Of a DNA stretch of 64,000 nucleotides, positions 52,744 through 61,499 are shown piece after piece. Below the pieces are notes generated by a model. The model saw nothing but the letters and a program-made list of their open reading frames with translations, ran no database searches and had not been told where the DNA came from. Numbering within the stretch: the first letter of the stretch is position 1; every line of letters begins with the position of its first letter. The stretch is from CAVTJL01 sp963735065. Its GTDB lineage: Bacteria > Pseudomonadota > Alphaproteobacteria > Geminicoccales > Geminicoccaceae. Location of the stretch: NCBI GenBank assembly GCA_963735065.1, contig CAVTJL010000004.1, forward strand, positions 868,001 through 932,000, given 5' to 3'. The position numbers and the translations under genes are program-made.

Positions 52744-54405
52744 TCAGCCCGACGAGCGGTTGAGGATGTAGTCGAGCCCGCCCACCCGGTACCAGCGATA
52801 GCCGTAGGCTTCCATGAGAAGGCAATGCCGGCCGCCCGCGTCTGCCTCGCTGTGGTCCTCCGACAGCAGGTTGACGAGCCGGCTACCCTTCTCTCCGACC
52901 GCGGGGTCGAGGGACACCTCGCAGGGCTTGCCGTCGAGATTGTGCACCACCAGGACCGAGTTGTTCCGCCAGTCGTAGCGTAAGGCCAGGATTGCCGGAT
53001 TGTCGGTCGGCAGGGCGGTGAAAGTGCCCCAGCCGATCTCAGGCACCTCCTTGCGCATCCGGATCATCCGCTCCGTCCAGTTGAGGAACGAGCCGGGGTC
53101 GCGGCGCTGGGTGGCGACGTTGACGTGCTCGTAGCCGTACGGGCCGCTGTCGATCACCGGTAGCACCGGCTTCTCGGCGGTCGTGAAGCCGGCCTGCGGC
53201 TCCGTCGACCATTGCATCGGCGTCCGCGCGCAGTGGCGCTCGGGCAGGTCTAGGTCGTCACCCATGCCGATCTCGTCGCCGTAGCGCACGACTGGCGTGC
53301 CCGGCAGCGTGAGCATGAGGCTGTAGGCGAGCTCGAGGCGGCGGCGATCGCCGTCCAGCATCGGTGCCAGCCTGCGCCTGATTCCGCGACCATAGAGCTG
53401 CATGCGCGGCTCGGGACCAAAAGCCGAAAAGACCTTCTGGCGCTGGGCCTCGGTGAGCCGGCCGAGATCGAGCTCATCGTGGTTGCGCAGGAAGGTGCCC
53501 CATTGTGCCGTCGCCGGCCGCGGCCGCGTCTCCTCGAGCGCCTTGACGAGCGGCCGCGTGTCGGCCGTCGCCAGGGCGTAGAACAGCCGCTGGTTGACCT
53601 GGAAATTGAACATCATGTGCAGCCGGTCGCCGTCGTCGCCGAAATAGTCGAGATCGTTCTTCGGCAGGACGTTGGCCTCGCCCAGGACGATGGCATCGCC
53701 CTTGCGCCACTGAAGGAACTCTCGGAACATCCGCAGCATGTCGTACTGCTCGACGGTCCCTCTTGCATCCGGCCCCTTGGCGGCGATGACGAATGGCACG
53801 GCATCCATGCGAAAGCCCGAGACACCGAGCTCCAGCCAAAAGCCCATGATCTTGAGGATCTCGGCCTGGACCTCGGGGTTGGCGGTGTCGAGGTCCGGCT
53901 GAAAGTCGTAGAATCGATGAAAGTACCAAGCTTTGGCCTCGGCATCGCGGGTCCAGGTCGACTTCTGCACGCCCGGGAAAACCATGCCCTGATCGGCATT
54001 GGCGGGCTTCTTCTCGCTCCAGACGTACCAGTCGCGATAGGCCGAGCCGGGGTGTTGGCGCGCCGACTGGAACCAGGGGTGTTGATCGGAGGTGTGGTTG
54101 ACGACGAGGTCGATGATGACGCGCATGCCGCGCTGGCGGCATGCGTGGGTGAACGCGACGAAGTCGCCGAGCGAGCCGTAGCGCGGGTCGACGCCGTAAT
54201 AGTCCGAGATGTCGTAGCCATCGTCGCGCTGCGGCGATGGCTGAAAGGGCATCAGCCACAAGGTCGTGACGCCCAGCCCCTGTAGGTAGTCCAGTCGGCG
54301 CATCAGCCCCGGGAAATCCCCGACGCCATCCCCGTTCGTGTCCATGAAGGTCTCAACCGAGACGCAGTACACGACGGCATTCTTGTACCAGAGATCGTCG
54401 ATCAT
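52744..54405 (-). CDS. GH13 alpha-amylase family enzyme, trehalose synthase-like
   Basis: This 553-residue (beta/alpha)8 enzyme of the alpha-amylase clan has DLVVNHTSDQHPWFQ (region I), FRMDAVPFVIA with the nucleophile Asp (II), the acid/base Glu in IVLGEANVLPK (III), and FLRNHDELDLG (IV). The start VVYCVSVETFMDTNGDGVGD and sequence around WYFHRFYDFQPDLD are like trehalose synthase (maltose to trehalose) and related glucosyl-isomerising enzymes. The fused maltokinase seen in some relatives is absent. ATG at 54405 follows GGGGAGC. Its substrate remains inferred. Confidence 0.82.
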   Translation of the reverse strand: MIDDLWYKNAVVYCVSVETFMDTNGDGVGDFPGLMRRLDYLQGLGVTTLWLMPFQPSPQRDDGYDISDYYGVDPRYGSLGDFVAFTHACRQRGMRVIIDLVVNHTSDQHPWFQSARQHPGSAYRDWYVWSEKKPANADQGMVFPGVQKSTWTRDAEAKAWYFHRFYDFQPDLDTANPEVQAEILKIMGFWLELGVSGFRMDAVPFVIAAKGPDARGTVEQYDMLRMFREFLQWRKGDAIVLGEANVLPKNDLDYFGDDGDRLHMMFNFQVNQRLFYALATADTRPLVKALEETRPRPATAQWGTFLRNHDELDLGRLTEAQRQKVFSAFGPEPRMQLYGRGIRRRLAPMLDGDRRRLELAYSLMLTLPGTPVVRYGDEIGMGDDLDLPERHCARTPMQWSTEPQAGFTTAEKPVLPVIDSGPYGYEHVNVATQRRDPGSFLNWTERMIRMRKEVPEIGWGTFTALPTDNPAILALRYDWRNNSVLVVHNLDGKPCEVSLDPAVGEKGSRLVNLLSEDHSEADAGGRHCLLMEAYGYRWYRVGGLDYILNRSSG

Positions 54406-54565
54406 CAGCCGCTTGCTCCCCGCATTGCCGGCTACCAACGGATCAGGTCGGCACAGGGTGCCCGCTCGCGAGCTTGTGCTCCCCGTCACAGCCGCCGCGC
54501 CGGTAGAATGCTAGGAAATCGGCTACAATCGCTGATCGGCCGGCATGACGATGGGGGAGAGCGAC

Positions 54566-56050
54566 ATGTCCGCAGCCAACGAGGGCAAGACGATCGTCGT
54601 GTGCTGCGACGGCACCTGGAACGCACCCAAGGACGAGACGAACGTCTGGCGAAGCTATCTGCTCCTCGCGAGCACGCTGGAGGAGCGGGAGCCGGAGATC
54701 GACCTCGACGACCGAAGGATCACGGAGGGGACGGCGGGCGGCCGCCGCTATCTCCTCTACTACGACCAGGGCGTGGGCACCGAGAAGGGCCGGAGGATCA
54801 AGGGCGGTGCCTTCGCGATGGGCCTTTCGGCCAACATCAAGCAGGCCTACGCTTTCCTGCTCGAGCGGTGGCAGCCGGGAGACCGCCTGTTCTGCCTGGG
54901 ATTCTCGAGGGGCGCCTTCACCGTCCGCTCGTTCTGCGGGCTCCTCGGCTCGGCGGGCCTGGCCCAGGGGCTGGAGAGCGAGGCCGAGCGCAACGAGGCG
55001 GTCGAGCGGGCCTTCGCCTACTATCGCAAGGCACCGCGGGAGCGCGAGCAATCACCCGAGGCCGAGGCCTTGGCGTCCTACCAACGGCTCTTCCCGTCGG
55101 TCCGCTTCCTCGGCGTCTGGGACACCGTGGGCTCGCTGGGCGTGCCGCTGCCCAACCTGCCCTTCATCAACAGGAAGCTTCTGGCCGACCAGATCCGGTT
55201 CCACGACACGGCGCTGGGCGGCAATGTGCAGAGTGCCTGTCAGGCGATGGCCATCAGCGAGCGGCGTGGCCTCTTCAAGCCGGTCTTGTGGTCGCGGGCC
55301 CCCGGCCAGTCCAAGGCCGAGGACGAGAGCCCGGTGTCGCAAAAGGTGCTGCAGGTGTGGTTCACCGGCGCGCACGGCGACGTGGGTGGCGGCTACGAGG
55401 TCTCCGATCTGCCAACGATCACCCTCGACTGGATGCTGCGCCGGGCAATGGAGGCGGGACTGGGCCTCGACGTCGAGCCCATCCTGACGAAGCTGCCGCG
55501 CAACGCGCTGGGGCCTCGCCACGCGTCCGAGGCCGACTGGCTCGGTCGCCTCACCAGCGGCGAGATCACCGACATGGTGCTCCGTGTCGTGGGCGATCTT
55601 CCCTTCGCCCGCCTCCTGCCGCTCCAGGTGCTGGGCGGGCTCGCCAACCTGCTCGCGGCGCCCAACTACGACCGCCCGATGGGGGGCGAGTGTCTCGGCG
55701 ACGACGGCACCTACTCCGTCGGCTATGGCGAGCGGATCCACGAATCGGTCCTGGAGCGGTTCCGGCCGCGCTGCCGTCCATCCAATCTCGACGTCGCGGT
55801 CGAGAGCGGCCTGCCGGTCTTCCGCGAGCGGCATGAGATCAGGCGGCCCATGCCATCCGGCACGATGGCACGGATCGACGGCCAGGACGTCGAGATCGAG
55901 GATCTTTCCTCGTCGGGCGCCCGGTTGGGGAAGGTGCGCCGCCTCAAGGTCGGTGACGATTACCCCTTCCATAGCAACCATGTGGGCGACACCACCGCGA
56001 ACGTGGTGTGGACTCACGCCAACCGCGCCGGCGTGCGCTTTCTCCAGTAG
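54566..56050 (+). CDS. DUF2235 hydrolase fused to a C-terminal PilZ domain
   Basis: This 494-residue protein starts with a DUF2235 alpha/beta-hydrolase domain, the fold of Tle1-type phospholipase effectors. Signatures are VVCCDGTWNAPKDE (11-24), LYYDQGVGTEK (64-74), and the nucleophile elbow LGFSRGAFTV (111-120). A further Asp is in FLGVWDTVGSLGVP and GAHGDVGGGYEV probably carries a catalytic His. From about residue 422 a PilZ-like domain follows. It has an RxxxR motif (RHEIR, 422-426), then IEDLSSSGARL (444-454; DxSxxG) and VVWTHANRAGVRF. PilZ domains bind cyclic di-GMP, so an allosterically controlled hydrolase is plausible. Strong GGGGGAG supports ATG 54566. No type VI secretion genes are near. 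Confidence 0.82.
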   Translation: MSAANEGKTIVVCCDGTWNAPKDETNVWRSYLLLASTLEEREPEIDLDDRRITEGTAGGRRYLLYYDQGVGTEKGRRIKGGAFAMGLSANIKQAYAFLLERWQPGDRLFCLGFSRGAFTVRSFCGLLGSAGLAQGLESEAERNEAVERAFAYYRKAPREREQSPEAEALASYQRLFPSVRFLGVWDTVGSLGVPLPNLPFINRKLLADQIRFHDTALGGNVQSACQAMAISERRGLFKPVLWSRAPGQSKAEDESPVSQKVLQVWFTGAHGDVGGGYEVSDLPTITLDWMLRRAMEAGLGLDVEPILTKLPRNALGPRHASEADWLGRLTSGEITDMVLRVVGDLPFARLLPLQVLGGLANLLAAPNYDRPMGGECLGDDGTYSVGYGERIHESVLERFRPRCRPSNLDVAVESGLPVFRERHEIRRPMPSGTMARIDGQDVEIEDLSSSGARLGKVRRLKVGDDYPFHSNHVGDTTANVVWTHANRAGVRFLQ

Positions 56051-56235
56051 CGACAGAGGGCTCCTTGGAGCTCGGGAGCAGGCTCGAGGCACGGGGAGGC
56101 TTGCCCGGTGCGGCGCCGCCACGCACACTCCAGTCTGAGCCGCCGGAGATCCGAAGGATCCCGGCTCGTCGGCCACATCGCGGAGCACGCACCCTGTCGA
56201 GCACCGGTCCCGCCGCACAGCGCCGGCAAAAGATC

Positions 56236-56439
56236 ATGCGGCGCGTGACGGGCACGCTCCTGATTCTCACCTTCGTGGCATGGGTAATAGCGAAAGCGTT
56301 CTTCGGCTTGTCGGGCGGCCTCAGCCCCGCCGGGCTCGATGTCACGCGACCTTCGATAGCCTGCGTGTTTGCTTGGGTATTTCTGCTCGTCGGCTGCCGC
56401 CTCATCTTCCAGCGTGACGCGCGAAGGCCGTCGCTCTAG
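56236..56439 (+). CDS. Small two-span membrane protein
   Basis: This is a 67-residue predicted inner-membrane protein with two hydrophobic helices (TLLILTFVAWVIAKAFFGL and SIACVFAWVFLLVGCRLIF) and a basic C-terminus (RDARRPSL). It resembles nothing I recognise, and the Shine-Dalgarno sequence before ATG 56236 is weak (only CAAAAGATC). It lies between the DUF2235-PilZ gene and an Mrr remnant, in the only patch of the window with decayed sequence. It could be a genuine small protein or a chance frame. Confidence 0.45.
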   Translation: MRRVTGTLLILTFVAWVIAKAFFGLSGGLSPAGLDVTRPSIACVFAWVFLLVGCRLIFQRDARRPSL

Positions 56440-56459
56440 CGGTCCAACAGGTGAAGCCC

Positions 56460-56701
56460 GCGCCTTTCGGCAGTGTGCTCGCCTCGATCGAGCACGGTCG
56501 GGGGCCGCCTCCACCTGCTCAGCCGCTCGGCCATCTCGCGCGCGCTCTTGGTGAAGCTCGAGGTCGTGAGAAAGACCCCCTTCCCCGCCTTGACGGCATC
56601 GAGGCTGCCGAAGAAAGCCTGGATAGCGTCCGGGCCTCCGGCTTCCTCGCCGCCTCCTCCAGGACGGGGAGCATAAGATCCTGATAGCCGGGAATCGCCA
56701 C
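56460..56701 (-). pseudogene. Remnant of an Mrr-type restriction endonuclease
   Basis: The start is intact: GTG at 56701, preceded by GGGGAGG, encodes MAIPGYQDLMLPVLEEAARK, the beginning of the Mrr N-terminal domain. After about 22 codons, near 56637, the reading jumps to another frame. It continues DAIQAFFGSLDAVKAGKGVF and LTTSSFTKSAREMAERLS, which is the C-terminal end of the Mrr catalytic domain. The middle of the protein (over 200 residues) and the nuclease core are gone, and the sequence after AERLS is degraded. Intact Mrr proteins, about 300 residues, cut methylated DNA. This one cannot work. It is a clear internal-deletion pseudogene. Confidence 0.75.
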
Positions 56702-56720
56702 TGCGAGCCTCCCCGCAGGC

Positions 56721-58137
56721 TCACCTGTGCCGCACGACCGGCGCCTCGGGCATCGGCTGGGGCAGTGCCGACTCGACGGCGCGGGCGGCGCGCAGGACGA
56801 GGGCGTCGGCGTATTTGGGGCCGACGATCTGGAGGCCGATGGGCAGGCCGTCCGAGGAAAAGCCGCAGGGCACGGTGACGGCGGGCTGCTGCGTCAGATT
56901 GAACGGGTAGCTGAACGAGGCCCAGTCGATCCAGCGGGGGTAGCGGGCGCGGTCCGGGACCTCGAGGCCGGCATCGAAGGCGGTGAGCGGCAGGGTCGGG
57001 GTCACGAGAAGATCAAAGCGCTCGAGGAAGAGCTGCATCGCCGTGCCGAGCTCGCCGCGCCGGAGCTGGGCCTGGAAGAGCTCGGCCGGACCGGCCTTCT
57101 CCCCCTCGGCCGCGATCGCGAGGAGGCCCTCGTCCATGCCGGCCCGGAGGTCGGCAGGAACGCCCGCGACGACCCGCGCGGCCGACGGGAACCAGGTGTG
57201 GGCGAAGAGGTCGCGCTGGCTGGGGAAGCCAGGATCGACGGCCTCCACATGCGCACCCAGAGCCGCCAGCGCCTCGGCGGCGGCACTGACAGATGCGCGG
57301 ATCTCGGGCGCGACGTCGACGTAACCGAGATCGAGGCTGAGCGCGATCTTGAGGCCTGCCACGCCCTCGCCCAGGCCTATCCGGTAGTCGCGGCCGTCGT
57401 AAGGCAAGGCGTGCCAGTCGCGGGCGTCGGGGCGGCTCATCACCGTCAGCATCAGGGCCGCGTCCTCGACGGTGCGCGCCATGGGGCCGAGGTGGGCTAC
57501 GGTGCCGAACGGGCTCAAGCGGCCAGGCCGGGACACGACCAAAAGTGGGCTTGAGCCCGACGATGCCGCAGAAGCCGGCCGGCACGCGGATCGACCCGCC
57601 GCCGTCGGTGCCGATGTGGAGAGCACCCATGCCGAGCGCCGCCGCCACGGCCGCCCCGCCGCTCGACCCGCCGGCGGTACGCCGCGTGTCCCACGGGTTG
57701 CGCGCAACCTCGCCCAGAGGGTTGTCGGTCACGGCCTTCCAGCCGAGCTCGGGCGTCGTGGTCTTGCCGAGAAGCACGGCACCCTGCTCGCGCAGCCGGG
57801 CGACCGCGGGTGCATCCTCGGCCTCGGGTCGGGGCTCGCCGGTCGTGAGGCTGCCGCGCCGCGTCGGCCATCCCTCGGCCAGGATCAGATCCTTCACCGT
57901 CGTGGGCACGCCGTCGATGAGCCCCCGGGGCTCGCCCTTCTGCCAGCGGGCTTCCGAGGCGCGCGCCGACGCCAGCGCGTGCTCCTCGTCGACAAGGCAG
58001 AAGGCGTCGACCTCCGCATTGTGCCTCGTGATGCGCTCGAGGCAGGCCTTCGTCACCTCGACCGGCGAGGCGGCCTTCCTGCGGTAGAGCCTGAGCAGCT
58101 CGGTCGCAGAAAGCCGCGCAAGGTCCGTCGCGCTCAT
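56721..58137 (-). CDS. Amidase-signature family protein, frameshifted
   Basis: This amidase-signature hydrolase has a Ser-cisSer-Lys triad. The Lys is in VPTTVKDLILAEG, the Ser-rich stretch is AGGSSGGAAVAAALG, and the nucleophile region is GTDGGGSIRVPAGFCG. An extra T on the minus strand (A at 57517/57518 on plus) changes CCGCTGAGC to CCGCTTGAGC just after FGRVPAWP. The C-terminal half goes on intact in the other frame (LSPFGTVAHLGPMARTVEDA to VVRHR). Corrected length is about 471 residues. Relatives include glutamyl-tRNA amidotransferase GatA-like and nylon-type amidases; this one lacks gat neighbours. ATG 58137 is the start. The substrate is unknown. Confidence 0.8.
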
Positions 58138-58253
58138 CGCCGATCTCCCCGATCCTCGAATGTGGTCGTGCTTGGGGCGTTGCATGCCCCGGCTTCGCTC
58201 AGCATCCTGTCCCTCCCGCCCGAGGGGCGATGGGCCAGCAGGAGGAGGGTGCG

Positions 58254-58460
58254 GTGGACGAGGATGTTCTCAACATGAGCCTCAGGAAGTTCCTGAAAAA
58301 GGTGGGCATCACCTCGCAGCGCGAGATCGAGACGGCCGTGCGCGCCGCGCTCGAGAGCGGCAAGCTCAAGGGCGACGAGACACTGCAGTCGAGCGTGCGG
58401 CTGACCATGCCCGCGATCGGTCTCGACGTCACCATCGACGGGACGGTCGAGCTCGCCTGA
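58254..58460 (+). CDS. Small conserved protein, DUF6494-like
   Basis: This is a 68-residue conserved hypothetical protein. It starts MDEDVLNMSLRKFLKKVGIT. SQREIETAVRAALESGKLKG follows, then two beta strands (VRLTMPAIGLDVTIDGTVEL). It matches, from memory, a small family in Alpha- and Gammaproteobacteria with no assigned role. GTG at 58254 follows GGAGGAGGG; ATG at 58230 after CGAGGGG is the alternative and would add eight residues. It is divergent from the amidase gene. Confidence 0.7.
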   Translation: MDEDVLNMSLRKFLKKVGITSQREIETAVRAALESGKLKGDETLQSSVRLTMPAIGLDVTIDGTVELA

Positions 58461-58472
58461 CGCCGCCACGCC

Positions 58473-59777
58473 TCAATGCAGCTTGAGGCGCGGCTGCGTG
58501 CCGTACTGAAGCACCCGGGCCACCGTCGACAGGACGAGCCAGCCCAGGCCGTGCAGCGCCATCTGGTGCTTGCGGTAGAGCGAGACATAGGCGACGCGGG
58601 CAAGCCAGCCCTCGATGGTCACCTGACCGAAGAGATTGCCCATCAGGCTGCCGACGGCACCACGGCTGAGCGAGATCAGCGAGCCGTGGTCCTTGTAGGT
58701 GTAGGGCACCGGCGCGCCGCCCGTGAGCCGCGCCTCGAGCGTGCGGGCGAGAACGAAGGCCTGCTGGTAAGCGGCCTGGGCGCGCGGCGGCACCGGCCGG
58801 TCCGAGCCCTCCTGCGGACAGGCGGCACAGTCGCCCATGGCGAAGATGTCGGGGTCCCGGGTCGTCCTGAGCGTGCGGTCGACCACGAGCTGGCTCAGCC
58901 GGTTGACCTCGAGGCCGTCGAGGCCGGCCAGCACGTCCGAGCCGCGGATCCCGGCGCACCAGACGCTGACGGTGGCGGGAATGAAGTGGCCGCTCCGGGT
59001 GTGGATGCCCTCGGCCGTTGCCTCGCTCACCTGCTCGCCGGTCAGCACCCGCACGCCGAGCTTGTCGAGCGCGCTGGCGGCGAAGCGGGAGAGGCGCTCA
59101 GGGAGAGCCGGCAGCACGCGCGGGGCCGCCTCGATGATCGTGAAGCGGATGTCGCGGTCGGGGTCGATCTCGCGCACCCCGTAGGCGGTGAGCTGGCGCG
59201 TGGCCTTGTGCAGCTCGGCCGCAAGCTCGACGCCGGTGGCACCGGCTCCCACGATCGCCATCGCGAGCGGCGGCCGCTCGCCCTCGCGGCGCTGGGCCGC
59301 GTGCAGGCACAGCAGCAGAAGGTGCCGATGCAGACGCTCCGCCTCGTCCTGGTTGTCGAGGAAGACGCAGTGCTCGCGCACGCCCTTGATACCGAAGTCG
59401 TTGCTGACGCTGCCGATCGCGATCACGAGCGTATCGTAGGGGATGCTGCGGGCGCCCACGATCTCCCGGCCCTCCCCGTCGACGAGCGGGGCCAGATGAA
59501 GGAGGCGCCCGGCCCGGTCGACGCCCGCCATGCGCCCTTGCGCGAAGCGGAAGCCGTGCGTGCGGGCCTGGCCCAGGTAGATGACGGTGTCGTCGCGTGC
59601 GTTGAGGGTGCCCGCCGTGACCTCGTGCAGCAGCGGTTTCCAGAGATGGGTGAGGTTGGGATCGACCAGCGTGACGGCTGCCCGCTTCCTGCGGCCGAGG
59701 CGCTGACCCAGCCGGGTCGCGAGCACGAGGCCGCCGGCGCCGCCGCCGACGATCACGATCCGATGCAGCTCGCTCAC
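58473..59777 (-). CDS. ndh: Type II NADH dehydrogenase / NAD(P)/FAD-dependent oxidoreductase
   Basis: This 434-residue flavoprotein is a membrane-associated, non-proton-pumping NADH:quinone oxidoreductase. The FAD-binding loop IVIVGGGAGGLVLATRLG is at the start, a second dinucleotide loop is AIVGAGATGVELAAELHKA, and the C-terminal FAD contact is DIFAMGDCAACPQEG. The C-terminal amphipathic region (RKHQMALHGLGWLVLSTVAR) could anchor it to the membrane. GTG at 59777 starts it. The closest role is Ndh-2; related enzymes reduce other quinones or use sulfide. Confidence 0.85.
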   Translation of the reverse strand: MSELHRIVIVGGGAGGLVLATRLGQRLGRRKRAAVTLVDPNLTHLWKPLLHEVTAGTLNARDDTVIYLGQARTHGFRFAQGRMAGVDRAGRLLHLAPLVDGEGREIVGARSIPYDTLVIAIGSVSNDFGIKGVREHCVFLDNQDEAERLHRHLLLLCLHAAQRREGERPPLAMAIVGAGATGVELAAELHKATRQLTAYGVREIDPDRDIRFTIIEAAPRVLPALPERLSRFAASALDKLGVRVLTGEQVSEATAEGIHTRSGHFIPATVSVWCAGIRGSDVLAGLDGLEVNRLSQLVVDRTLRTTRDPDIFAMGDCAACPQEGSDRPVPPRAQAAYQQAFVLARTLEARLTGGAPVPYTYKDHGSLISLSRGAVGSLMGNLFGQVTIEGWLARVAYVSLYRKHQMALHGLGWLVLSTVARVLQYGTQPRLKLH

Positions 59778-59892
59778 GATGGTTTTCCCCGGGGCGGTCT
59801 GACCCGAGCCAAGCTGCGGGGTGCCGCGCCGGCCGTCAACCGGAACGACGGAGCGGGTGAAGCCGGCGGGCGATCAGCCCCGAGCGGCGGCC

Positions 59893-60207
59893 TCAGCCGT
59901 CTGCCGGCTGGGGACCGTCATACCCCTCGATGATCGCGAGATCGGCCTCGGCATGCTCCTTCCTGAGCGCCATGGCCTCGGCATACTCGGGCGACCGGTA
60001 GCATGCGAGCGCGGTGGCATAGTCCGGGAACTCGATCACCACGATGCGTGACCGGAACTTTCCCTCCGGAACCTCGGCAGCGCCCCCACGGACGAGGAAG
60101 CGCCCGCCATACTTGCGGAACGGCTTCGCGTTCGCGGCGACATACTGCTTGTAGCCCTCGGGGTTGCCGACATCGACCGTCGCTATCCAATAGCCTTTCT
60201 TCGCCAT
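59893..60207 (-). CDS. DUF1330 family protein
   Basis: This is a 104-residue ferredoxin-like alpha/beta-barrel protein of unknown function. Signatures are GYWIATVDVGNPEGYKQYV, KPFRKYGGRFLVRGG and VIEFPDYATALACYRSPEY. Members often look like small monooxygenase or isomerase folds, but no reaction is proven. ATG at 60207 is used. It follows hemW on the same strand after 59 bp. Confidence 0.88.
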   Translation of the reverse strand: MAKKGYWIATVDVGNPEGYKQYVAANAKPFRKYGGRFLVRGGAAEVPEGKFRSRIVVIEFPDYATALACYRSPEYAEAMALRKEHAEADLAIIEGYDGPQPADG

Positions 60208-60266
60208 GTGCCTTTCCTTTTTTCGTCGCTCGCCAGTCCAGCCTGCGCCGCGGCCGGCTTTGAAGC

Positions 60267-61460
60267 CTAGGGAAGCAGGCGGCGCAGCAACGCATCGAGG
60301 CGCTGACGTCCGGCATCGGTAGCGTGCAGACGGCCTGCCGCGAGCTCGATCATGCCGGCAGCCGCGAGGCTGTCCAGCGCTCCGGCATCCAGGGCCTGCC
60401 GAAGCGGCAGGCCAGCCACCGCCTCGATGCGCGCGATCGGCACGCCCTCGGCAAGCCTCAGGCCCATCATCATGAGCTCGATGAGCTGCTGGTCCGATTC
60501 GATCCTTTCCCGAGGCTCCTCGCCCTGCCCCCGCTCCTCGACGGCGGCGAGCCAGCGCTCCGGCTGGCGGAGCGTGCGGGTCGCGAGCTTCCGGCCGTCC
60601 ACAGTGACCCGGCCATGGGCGCCCGGGCCGATGCCGACATAGTCGCCATAGCGCCAATAGACGAGATTGTGGCGCGACTCCTCGCCCGGTCGGGCGTGGT
60701 TCGAGATCTCGTAGGCGGGAAGGCCCGCGTCGCCCAGGATCGCCTGCGTCGCCTCGAAGAGCTCGCCGGCCAGGTCCTCGTCCGGCACGGCGAGCGCGCC
60801 GGCCGCGTGCAGGGCGTGGAAGCGGGTGCCGGGCTCGATGGTGAGCTGATAGGCCGAAAGATGGCCGCCCACATGGCGGAGCGCTCGGCGCAGCTCGGCC
60901 TCCCAGGCGGCCACCGACTGGCCCGGCCGCGCGTAGATGAGATCGAACGACCAGCGGGGGAAGAGGCGGGCAGCGAGGTCGACGGCGGCCAGCGCCTCGG
61001 CCGTGTCGTGCTCCCGGCCGAGGGCTTTCAGATCCGCGTCGGCAAGCGCCTGGACGCCGAGCGACACCCGGCCGACGCCCGCCGTCCTGAAGCCCTCGAG
61101 CTTTTGGGCCTCGACCGAGGTGGGGTTGGCCTCGAGCGTGATCTCGAGGTCGGGGGTGGCCTGCCAGTGGCGAAGGGCCCGATCGATCACCGCGCCCGCG
61201 GTGGAAGGCGCCATCAGGGACGGGGTGCCACCGCCGAAAAAGATCGACGAAAGACGGCGGGGGCCGGCCAGCGCCGCCATGTGGTCGAGCTCGGCCAGCA
61301 GCGCGCGGCGCCAGCGCTCGTGGTCGACGCCGGCGCGGACGTGGCTGTTGAAGTCGCAATAGGGGCACTTGGCCTTGCAGAAGGGCCAGTGGACGTAGAG
61401 CGCGAAGCCGGGATCGGCGGGCTCGGATGGCTTGACCGGGGCGGGCGGCATGGCCGTCAT
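60267..61460 (-). CDS. hemW: Heme chaperone HemW (coproporphyrinogen III oxidase-like radical SAM)
   Basis: HemW binds heme and an Fe4S4 cluster and delivers heme to respiratory enzymes; it is not a coproporphyrinogen oxidase. The 397-residue protein has the radical-SAM CxxxCxxC in WPFCKAKCPYCDFNSH, the GGGTPS motif in IFFGGGTPSLM, VSLGVQALADADLKALGR, and the HemW C-terminal region (HNLVYWRYGDYVGIGPGAHG). ATG at 61460 begins MTAMPPAPVKPSEP. It is divergent from the VOC gene with 39 bp between. Confidence 0.93.
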   Translation of the reverse strand: MTAMPPAPVKPSEPADPGFALYVHWPFCKAKCPYCDFNSHVRAGVDHERWRRALLAELDHMAALAGPRRLSSIFFGGGTPSLMAPSTAGAVIDRALRHWQATPDLEITLEANPTSVEAQKLEGFRTAGVGRVSLGVQALADADLKALGREHDTAEALAAVDLAARLFPRWSFDLIYARPGQSVAAWEAELRRALRHVGGHLSAYQLTIEPGTRFHALHAAGALAVPDEDLAGELFEATQAILGDAGLPAYEISNHARPGEESRHNLVYWRYGDYVGIGPGAHGRVTVDGRKLATRTLRQPERWLAAVEERGQGEEPRERIESDQQLIELMMMGLRLAEGVPIARIEAVAGLPLRQALDAGALDSLAAAGMIELAAGRLHATDAGRQRLDALLRRLLP

Positions 61461-61499
61461 ATGGGGCCGCCGCAGCGGGCCAGGGAGGGCAAGGTGAGC

